A stretch of DNA of 64,000 nucleotides from Chryseobacterium gilvum (GTDB lineage: Bacteria; Bacteroidota; Bacteroidia; Flavobacteriales; Weeksellaceae), in NCBI RefSeq assembly GCF_025628965.1, contig NZ_JAOTEN010000001.1, forward strand, positions 186,001 through 250,000, read 5' to 3'. The notes under the pieces were generated by a model that was not told where the DNA came from, made no database searches, and saw nothing but the letters and a program-made list of their open reading frames with translations. Every line of letters starts with the position of its first letter. Position 1 is the first letter of the stretch. Position numbers and translations under genes: made by a program. Of the stretch, positions 58,470-64,000 are shown in pieces.

Positions 58470-59042
58470 ATGGATACTTTCAGAGCACATTTAAAGAAAT
58501 TTATCACGATTAATGAAGAAGAGTATATTTCTATTCTTTCTTTTTTTGAAATGTTGGAAGTGAGGAAAAAACAAACTCTGATGTTTGAAGGAGAAATATG
58601 TAAATACAAATATTTTGTGTTGGAAGGCTGTTTGAGAAAATTTTTCCTCAACGAAAAAGGAGTAGAGCAAACTACAGAATTTGCCATAGAAAACTGGTGG
58701 ATTTCCGATACTTTTGCTTTTGAAAAACAGATAAAAACAACTTTTAACATTCAGTCTGTAGAGCATTCTAAAATTTTAGCGATTACATATCAGTCTCAGG
58801 AGCTTTTATTGCAAAAACATCCGGTGATGGAAAGGTATTTCAGGATTATTTATCAGACAGCATATGCCGCTGCAGAAAAGAGAATCCGTTATTTACATGA
58901 GATGAGCAGAGAAGAGCTCTATGTTCATTTCAGCACGCAGTATCCTTGGTTTATCCAGAGAATTCCACAATATCTCATTGCTTCTTTTCTGGGTTTTACT
59001 CCGGAATATCTGAGTGAAATCAGATCAAAATTACGTTCTTAA
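58470..59042 (+). CDS. Crp/Fnr-family transcriptional regulator
   Basis: The 190-residue protein starts at the ATG at 58470 (MDTFRAHLKKFITINEEEY). The cyclic-nucleotide-binding-like fold follows, with KKQTLMFEGEICKYKYFVLEGCLRKFF, TEFAIENWWISDTFAF and a short C-terminal helix-turn-helix region (YLIASFLGFTPEYLSEIRSKL). The effector is unknown; Fnr-type cysteines are absent. It could start further upstream, but the sequence before 58470 lies over the DUF1304 gene and has no family match. It precedes the AhpD-like gene. Confidence 0.88.
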   Translation: MDTFRAHLKKFITINEEEYISILSFFEMLEVRKKQTLMFEGEICKYKYFVLEGCLRKFFLNEKGVEQTTEFAIENWWISDTFAFEKQIKTTFNIQSVEHSKILAITYQSQELLLQKHPVMERYFRIIYQTAYAAAEKRIRYLHEMSREELYVHFSTQYPWFIQRIPQYLIASFLGFTPEYLSEIRSKLRS

Positions 59043-59107
59043 ACCAGTTTAAGATTATTGCAGTTTTTATGTCGGAGCTTTGTTTCAGAAATTAAAACAA
59101 AAATAAA

Positions 59108-59545
59108 ATGAACACAAGAGCAAACATTGAAACCAACTCCGCACCTTACAAAGCCATGCTGCATCTGGAAATGTCTTTACAGTCTTCAACATTAACCCCT
59201 ATTCAGAAAGAGCTGATCAAAACCCGAGCTTCACAGATCAACCAATGTGCATTTTGTCTGGATATGCATACGAAAGATGCCCTGAAATATGGTGAAACGC
59301 CGCAAAGGCTATTTCTTTTAAACGCATGGCGTGAAACCGACCTTTTTTCGGAAGAAGAAAAAGTGATCTTGGCAATGACGGAAGAAATCACCTTGATTCA
59401 TCAGCAAGGTTTATCAGATAAAACCTATCAAGAGGCAATGCAGTTTTTTAATGAAGATCAGATCAAAAGCATTATCATGGCTATTATTACCATTAATATG
59501 TGGAACAGAATCGCAATCTCAACACACCTGCAAATCGGAAAATAA
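59108..59545 (+). CDS. AhpD-like carboxymuconolactone decarboxylase-family protein
   Basis: The 145-residue protein has QCAFCLDMH (C47, C50, H54), the AhpD-type peroxidase-like active site with the proton-relay His. Family members help reduce peroxides or remove toxic aldehydes; the specific role here is unknown. It lies 65 bp after the Crp-like regulator gene, which may control it, and close to the quinone-stress genes. A bidirectional hairpin ends the unit. Confidence 0.92.
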   Translation: MNTRANIETNSAPYKAMLHLEMSLQSSTLTPIQKELIKTRASQINQCAFCLDMHTKDALKYGETPQRLFLLNAWRETDLFSEEEKVILAMTEEITLIHQQGLSDKTYQEAMQFFNEDQIKSIIMAIITINMWNRIAISTHLQIGK

Positions 59546-59573
59546 ATTTTCAGACATTCATTATTCACTAAAA

Positions 59574-59599
59574 AAGCTCATCAAATATTTGAAGAGCTT
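59574..59599. terminator. Bidirectional terminator after the AhpD-like gene
   Basis: The AAGCTC/GAGCTT outer stem with a TCAAATATTTGA inner palindrome; T-rich on plus and an A-run on the left serving minus. Confidence 0.75.
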
Positions 59600-59620
59600 C
59601 TTTCTTTATAATAATTTAGA

Positions 59621-60376
59621 TTAATTTTTTTTGCTTAATGCTTTTAAAATTGCTTCACCGACACTTTTTGCTGACTGAGGATTCTGTCCTGTAATTACTC
59701 TTTGATCTGTGACAACGTGATTTTGCCAAAGCCCGGATTTTTCAAATATCGCACCTCTTTCTTTCAGTTTATCTTCTAAGAGGAAAGGGACCACATTCGT
59801 TAATTTCACTTCAGACTCTTCTTCATTGGTAAAAGCGCTGATCTTTTTACCATCCACTAAATATGTACCGTTGCTCAGCTTAATATTCACCAAACCAGCC
59901 GGGCCGTGACAAACTGCGGCAACAATTCCTCCGTTATCATAGATTTTTGAAGCGATAGCGGCCAGTTTTTCATTATCTGCAAAATCCCACATTGCACCGT
60001 GACCTCCTGCGTAAAATATGGTCGAATAGTCATTTGCATTTACTTGTGAAGGCTGTAGAGAATGGTCGATTTTAGCTTTGTCTTTACTTGCCCAAAATTC
60101 TTTGTTAACCGGATCTTTCAGATCAAAACCGTCAACCGGAGGTGTTCCGCCTTTCGGGCTCACAAAATCGATCTCGTAACCGGCATTGTGAAGAATTTCC
60201 CAAGGATGCGAAACTTCCCCGAGATAATATCCTGTACTTTCGCCGGTATCTCCTTTCTTATCATGACTTGTCACGACAAATAAAATTTTCTTTTTCATAT
60301 TTTTCGATTTTTTGGTTTGTGATTGTACAAGCGCTATTGCAAAAAGTGCAAACAGTAAAAATGTTATTTTTTTCAT
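59621..60376 (-). CDS. DJ-1/PfpI-family protein (Hsp31/glyoxalase-like)
   Basis: The 251-residue protein has a signal peptide (1-19, ...LVQSQ) or may start at M27 without one. It has VVTSHDKKGDTGESTGYYLGEVSHPWEIL, FYAGGHGAMWDF and the nucleophile elbow AAVCHGPAG with C156. These fit the class I glutamine-amidotransferase-like DJ-1/PfpI family, in the Hsp31/HchA group, which handle methylglyoxal or act as chaperones. It lies downstream of the MdaB/YgiN pair, on the same strand and with a stress context. Confidence 0.9.
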   Translation of the reverse strand: MKKITFLLFALFAIALVQSQTKKSKNMKKKILFVVTSHDKKGDTGESTGYYLGEVSHPWEILHNAGYEIDFVSPKGGTPPVDGFDLKDPVNKEFWASKDKAKIDHSLQPSQVNANDYSTIFYAGGHGAMWDFADNEKLAAIASKIYDNGGIVAAVCHGPAGLVNIKLSNGTYLVDGKKISAFTNEEESEVKLTNVVPFLLEDKLKERGAIFEKSGLWQNHVVTDQRVITGQNPQSAKSVGEAILKALSKKN

Positions 60377-60490
60377 ATTGGATAATTTTAACCGTTAAGT
60401 TTCCTGTAAGAAGTTAGATTAAAGATTTAGCCTAAACTTATTCTTAAAGAAATGGTTTTTCATTAATTATATCTGAATTTTAATTTAGAT

Positions 60491-60778
60491 TTAAATCCTA
60501 TTGGCTATATACATCTGAGGTTTTTCCTGCAGTTTTCCTTCAACCAAATTTCCAAAAGCTTGAATATAAGGTTGCTGATTGTGTTGCGCCAATCCTTCTT
60601 CACTTTTCCAGATTTCGTAGAAGACAAAATGGTTTTGATCTTCAATTCCCTGATGGAGCGTGTACAAATCGTTGGCTTCTTCTTTTTGGGTTTCTGTAAC
60701 CATATTTTGGAGAATTTTCAGCACTTCAGTTCTGTATTCTTCTTTGGCTTTTATAATGGCGGTGAGATAAATTTTCAT
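60491..60778 (-). CDS. YgiN-like putative quinol monooxygenase
   Basis: The 95-residue protein has the antibiotic-biosynthesis-monooxygenase (ABM) dimeric ferredoxin-like fold: MKIYLTAIIKAKEEYRTEVLKILQNMVTETQKEEANDLYTLHQ, FVFYEIWKSEEGLAQHNQQPYIQAFG. YgiN, its E. coli counterpart, oxidises menadiol-type quinols. It overlaps the MdaB gene by one base, and the pair is the classic quinone cycle. The match to YgiN is by fold and neighbour, not by close identity. Confidence 0.85.
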   Translation of the reverse strand: MKIYLTAIIKAKEEYRTEVLKILQNMVTETQKEEANDLYTLHQGIEDQNHFVFYEIWKSEEGLAQHNQQPYIQAFGNLVEGKLQEKPQMYIANRI

Positions 60779-61392
60779 CAGGCTAATTGCGGTTTTAATT
60801 CTTGTTCGAAAACTTTTTTTATATGTTCCTTATAAATTTTCATATCACGCTCGACATCCGCATTCTTTTCAACATCATGAAAGTGAAAACTTTCCATTTT
60901 CTCTAAAGAAATGAAGGCGTTCATTCTATGGAATCCAAATAACGGTCCGTTATCTACACTTGTCTCATTGAAAAATTCTCCGGGAAGTGTAAACGCGGTT
61001 TCTGGTGCATTCCAGCTTGTGGTAACCATATATTTTCTTCCGCTAAGCATTCCGCCTGTTCCGTAATTGATTTTTGGATTGTCGGAAGATCTGCCGTCGC
61101 TCATATAAATTCCTTTGGCATGTCCTGCCGTAAAAACTTCGTCAATATATTTTTTCAAACCGTTTGGTAACTGAAACCACCATATTGGAGTGTGGTAAAT
61201 GATATAGTCTGCCCAAACAAATTTTTCTACTTCTTCATTTTTATCGTAACCGGCATCTACATTTGTGATTTTTATTTCTACATTTCCAAAGTCTTTTAAA
61301 ACTTCTAAAGTGCTGTCTGCAATGGTTTGATTGTATTTTCCTCCGGAATGTCCGAAGTTTTGGCCACCATTGATGATGAATACTTTTTTCAT
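60778..61392 (-). CDS. mdaB: MdaB-like NADPH quinone reductase
   Basis: The 204-residue flavodoxin-fold enzyme has IINGGQNFGHSGGKYNQTI at the FMN/FAD loop, YIIYHTPIWWFQLPNGLKKYIDEVFTAGHAKGIY and TGGMLSGRKYMVTTSWNAPETAF. This is the modulator-of-drug-activity B signature; it reduces quinones by two electrons with NADPH. It is translationally joined to the YgiN-like gene (1-bp overlap). A LysR regulator is transcribed divergently and CAAAGTTA (61422-61429) is its likely -7 box on minus. Confidence 0.93.
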   Translation of the reverse strand: MKKVFIINGGQNFGHSGGKYNQTIADSTLEVLKDFGNVEIKITNVDAGYDKNEEVEKFVWADYIIYHTPIWWFQLPNGLKKYIDEVFTAGHAKGIYMSDGRSSDNPKINYGTGGMLSGRKYMVTTSWNAPETAFTLPGEFFNETSVDNGPLFGFHRMNAFISLEKMESFHFHDVEKNADVERDMKIYKEHIKKVFEQELKPQLA

Positions 61393-61421
61393 TGTTTTAT
61401 GATTGTTTATATTTTATGATG

Positions 61422-61429
61422 CAAAGTTA
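61422..61429 (-). promoter_or_regulatory. Probable -7 box of mdaB
   Basis: The minus strand reads TAACTTTG, 29 bp before the mdaB start codon; no clear -33 box. Confidence 0.4.
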
Positions 61430-61520
61430 TAGCGCAATTAGGTATAATAAAAATAATATAAATTATAGCTTTGTATTATAATTATGATAATAAAAGTGTC
61501 GTTTTTTGAAAACTTACTTT

Positions 61521-61528
61521 TAACTTTG
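61521..61528 (+). promoter_or_regulatory. Probable -7 box of the LysR gene
   Basis: TAACTTTG on plus, 59 bp before the ATG. The divergent mdaB -7 box lies about 90 bp away, so LysR could bind between and control both. Confidence 0.4.
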
Positions 61529-61587
61529 CAGAGTGAATCTGATAATTGACTGCAATACAAATTGGCTTTCACTATACAATTAGAATT

Positions 61588-62490
61588 ATGGTTAATCTAG
61601 AATGGTACCGAACTTTCAAAGCAATTTATAAGACAGGAACCTTAACGGGTGCCGCAGAAACTTTATTCATTTCACAACCTGGAGTAAGCCTGCATCTAAG
61701 CTCGTTGGAAGCCTACGTCGGTTACAAGTTATTTGACAGGACAGGCAGGAAAATGATACCGACAGAACGAGCGAAAGTATTATTTAATGCTGTTTCTGAG
61801 CCATTGATCAAGCTGGAGGATGCTGAGAAAAGCTTTCAGAAATCCACAGAAAAGCATACACCGACCATTAGTGTGGGAATGTGTTTTGAAACTTTTCAGA
61901 CGACTCTGGAGCAATATGTTTCAACCTTGCCTTTTAATCTCATTATCAGTTTCGGTGAATATCCTGAGATGTTGGATCAACTGGATAAAGGAATTTTAGA
62001 TTTAATCATTACACCCAAAAAAGGAGTTTCACCAAATATTGTGCACGAAGCTTTTTCTTCGGAGCAAATCATTTTAGTTGGCGGAAAAAACGTAGATGCA
62101 GAAGATTTTAATGAAGTAGTACAGACCCAAGATTTTAAAAAAATTGAAGAATGGCTGAAACAGGAAAAATGGTACGGAACAACGGGTGATATGGAACATC
62201 TTTTCCAGTTTTGGCTGCTCAATTTTGGACATAAACCGAATTTCCGGCCGAATTATATTGTTCCGAATTTAAATTCAATCATCCGCTGTCTGAAAGGCGG
62301 AACCGGATTAGCCGTGATTCCTGATTTTTTATGTAAAAATGAAATAGAAACCGGCGATGTAAAAAAGATCTGGGAAGGCAACAAAAAACTGGAAAATACA
62401 CTGTATTTTGGATGTCGCAAAAAGACGATGTATCAACAGGAAATTGATCATATTAAAAGTTTGTTCAGGCAGGTAATGGTTAGAATTTAA
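61588..62490 (+). CDS. LysR-family transcriptional regulator
   Basis: The 300-residue protein from ATG 61588 (MVNLEWYRTFKAIYKTGTLTGAAETLFISQPGVSLHLSSLEAYVGYKLFDRTGRKMIPT) has the N-terminal winged HTH (1-65), a linker helix, and a type 2 periplasmic-binding-fold effector domain (~90-290). It is divergent from the mdaB operon, the common arrangement for a regulator of a quinone-inducible operon, and upstream of the aldo/keto reductase. A longer start is possible but adds a segment without family support. Confidence 0.93.
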   Translation: MVNLEWYRTFKAIYKTGTLTGAAETLFISQPGVSLHLSSLEAYVGYKLFDRTGRKMIPTERAKVLFNAVSEPLIKLEDAEKSFQKSTEKHTPTISVGMCFETFQTTLEQYVSTLPFNLIISFGEYPEMLDQLDKGILDLIITPKKGVSPNIVHEAFSSEQIILVGGKNVDAEDFNEVVQTQDFKKIEEWLKQEKWYGTTGDMEHLFQFWLLNFGHKPNFRPNYIVPNLNSIIRCLKGGTGLAVIPDFLCKNEIETGDVKKIWEGNKKLENTLYFGCRKKTMYQQEIDHIKSLFRQVMVRI

Positions 62491-62612
62491 TTAGAAATTA
62501 GAGATTAGGAATAAGAACAGATAAATATCATCAATTTTCGGTAAAATGAGAATTAAAAAAATTAAAAATTTTATCGGAAATTTGAATCAAACTAAAATTA
62601 AAATAAACAATT

Positions 62613-63488
62613 ATGCAACAAAAAACATATACAGGACAACCTGTAATCACATTGAATAACGGGGTTGAAATCCCGGCTTTAGGATTTGGAGTCTGGCAAA
62701 TGGAGAATCTGCAGGAATGTGAAAGTGCTGTTATTAAAGCCATTGAGACCGGTTACAGAATGATCGATACTGCTTCTATTTATCAAAATGAAACCGCGGT
62801 AGGGAATGCCATAAGAAACAGCGGGATAAATAGGGACGAGCTGTTTATCACTTCAAAACTTTGGGTTCAGAGCCACGGATATGAAAATACCAAAAGCGCA
62901 TTCCAGAGAACGCTCGACAGGCTGCAGTTGGATGATCTTGATATGTACCTTATTCATTGGCCTTTCGGAGATTTTCTGGGAGCCTGGAAAGCGATGGAAG
63001 AATTGTATCAGGAAGGAAAGATTAAGGCAATTGGGGTTTGTAATTTTACCATTGAAAAGCTGGAGGAATTAAAGGCAAATTCAAACGTACTCCCTGTAAT
63101 AAATCAGATCGAATTGCATCCTTTGTTTCAGCAAAAAGAGCTGCAGGTGTATAACAAAGAAAATAATATCATTACTCAACCATGGAGCCCGCTTGGAAAC
63201 GGCAATGCCGAACTTTTAGAGCAAGAAGATTTAAAAAATATTGCAGAAAAGCATCATAAAACGGTTGCTCAGGTTATTTTAAGATGGCATCTGCAGGAAG
63301 GGTTCTGTGTGATTCCAAAATCGGTAACGCCGTCCAGAATTGAAGAAAATTTTAATGTTTTTGATTTTGAACTTACGGAAGAAGAAATGAATATTGTCCG
63401 TTCATTAGACACCGGAAAGAGATTGTTTTTCGACCCGAAAGATCCGGTTTGGGAACAAAAAATGCTGAATTCTGTGGCAGATATATAA
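62613..63488 (+). CDS. Aldo/keto reductase
   Basis: The 291-residue NADPH-dependent enzyme has the catalytic tetrad D52, Y57 (DTASIYQNE), K82 (ITSKLW) and the His in LIHWP. The IPKSVTPSRIEENFNVFDFELTEEEM segment binds the NADPH phosphate. It belongs to the AKR5-like 2,5-diketo-gluconate reductase group and reduces aldehydes or ketones. It lies downstream of the LysR gene, with a 122-bp gap and no terminator between, so it may be part of that regulon. Confidence 0.93.
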   Translation: MQQKTYTGQPVITLNNGVEIPALGFGVWQMENLQECESAVIKAIETGYRMIDTASIYQNETAVGNAIRNSGINRDELFITSKLWVQSHGYENTKSAFQRTLDRLQLDDLDMYLIHWPFGDFLGAWKAMEELYQEGKIKAIGVCNFTIEKLEELKANSNVLPVINQIELHPLFQQKELQVYNKENNIITQPWSPLGNGNAELLEQEDLKNIAEKHHKTVAQVILRWHLQEGFCVIPKSVTPSRIEENFNVFDFELTEEEMNIVRSLDTGKRLFFDPKDPVWEQKMLNSVADI

Positions 63489-63502
63489 CGATAGAAACGT
63501 AA

Positions 63503-63544
63503 TTTAAAAAGCTCTTTCAGATCATTCTGAAAGAGCTTTTTAAA
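63503..63544. terminator. Bidirectional terminator between the aldo/keto reductase and mpl
   Basis: A 19-bp perfect inverted repeat (AAAAAGCTCTTTCAGA core) with a 4-nt loop and T-runs on both sides. Confidence 0.9.
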
Positions 63545-63547
63545 TTA

Positions 63548-64000
63548 TTATTTTGTTAAATCCAATCCTCCGAAATTACCCGAGCTCATCATGAGAAAAA
63601 CACCTTTACTTTTATCTAAAGTTTGCCAATACGCGTGAAGTTCTGCGGCATTGGTGAAGACTTTTAAATTTTCATTTTTAAATTTTTCTTTGATCAGTTC
63701 CGGTGAAATCGCATCCATTCTTTTGATTTTTAAAGCATCTTCAGAATAGAAAACCACTGCTTCATCAAGACCGTCCATGGCATGGTCATATTGTTCTAGA
63801 AATATTGGATTCAGGCTAGAATAGGTATGAAGTTCCAGGAAACCATATTTTTTTTCATTTCTAAACTGCTCATTAAGGGCTTTCACAGCAGCTTTTACTT
63901 TACTAGGAGCATGGGCAAAATCTTTATAAAGCGTTCCATTGTCTTCTCTTTCTACTTTTTCAAGACGTTTTGAAGCCCCTTTGAAACTCATGATCGCTTC
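63548..64000 (-). CDS. mpl: Mpl-type UDP-MurNAc:tripeptide ligase, C-terminal part (truncated)
   Basis: The frame is open to the right edge, so only the last ~150 residues are visible. They contain FKGASKRLEKVEREDNGTLYKDFAHAPSKVKAAVKAL, which fits the C-terminal domain of Mpl-type Mur ligases (FxGxxRRLE...DFAHxP), and YGFLELHTYSSLNPIFLEQYDHAM. Mpl reattaches recovered tripeptide to UDP-MurNAc in cell-wall recycling. MurC is the main alternative, but the FAHAP and ASKRLE details favour Mpl. Confidence 0.82.
   Translation of the reverse strand, partial: EAIMSFKGASKRLEKVEREDNGTLYKDFAHAPSKVKAAVKALNEQFRNEKKYGFLELHTYSSLNPIFLEQYDHAMDGLDEAVVFYSEDALKIKRMDAISPELIKEKFKNENLKVFTNAAELHAYWQTLDKSKGVFLMMSSGNFGGLDLTK

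Noticed and set aside
1..64000. tRNA, rRNA, CRISPR or prophage
   Set aside because: Reading both strands showed no T-arm/anticodon pattern, no rRNA-like segment, no spaced repeats and no phage or integrase genes. A tRNAscan or Rfam run would be the definitive test.

Overview
The window is chromosomal DNA from a Flavobacteriia-type Bacteroidota, most probably Chryseobacterium or a close relative in the Weeksellaceae. The base composition is AT-rich. Many genes carry the Bacteroidota promoter signature (TTTG, about 19 bp, TAnnTTTG). Diagnostic families include a GOB-like B3 metallo-beta-lactamase, a GLPGLI/PNGase F protein, DUF5916, a split transketolase, a TrxR-type ferredoxin reductase and GxxExxY. 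No rRNA, tRNA, CRISPR array, prophage or transposase is visible.

Layout. 1-8 kb: the end of a TamB-like protein, an Lrp regulator, the split transketolase and a sodium/solute symporter. 8-12.2 kb: a tight eight-gene minus-strand operon (GNAT, pirin, metallo-beta-lactamase, FMN reductase, TMEM175-type channel, YjdI, OsmC, GNAT) that looks like a stress/detoxification unit. 12.4-23 kb: DHA2 efflux pump, asparagine synthetase, PNGase F-like enzyme, RsmB-type methyltransferase, YjdM, a lone ABC ATPase, YceI, PheS. 23-26 kb: a histidine kinase/LuxR pair, then a 570-bp gene-free stretch with two copies of a repeat and a strong terminator. 26-39 kb: DUF5916, DUF3108, ferredoxin reductase plus ferredoxin, PepD, a lipoprotein, a LURP-one-like protein, RecR, a glycosyltransferase, SecG, and an M16 protease pair (one active, one degenerate). 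39.6-44.4 kb: PAS kinase, receiver protein, PcrA/UvrD helicase. 44.5-48.6 kb: three alpha/beta hydrolases and a HipA-like kinase/DUF3037 pair. 48.7-55.4 kb: tyrosine/homogentisate catabolism (hmgA, hppD, fahA, flavin reductase), interrupted by a GxxExxY gene bracketed by inverted repeats. 55.5-63.5 kb: TonB receptor plus thioredoxin, a frameshifted DUF1304 gene, a Crp-like regulator, and a quinone/electrophile stress group (AhpD-like, DJ-1-like, MdaB, YgiN, LysR, aldo/keto reductase). The window ends inside an Mpl-type Mur ligase.

Most of the window is ordinary core and accessory genome. The least explained structures are the symmetric 580-bp GxxExxY cassette (49544-50123), the tandem repeats with structured RNA potential at 25.7-26.1 kb (sharing a 13-mer with the intergenic region at 16.77 kb), a promoter plus terminator with no gene between them at 53.2-53.3 kb, the PNGase F/GLPGLI fusion, and the operonic context of the Gln-type metallo-beta-lactamase.
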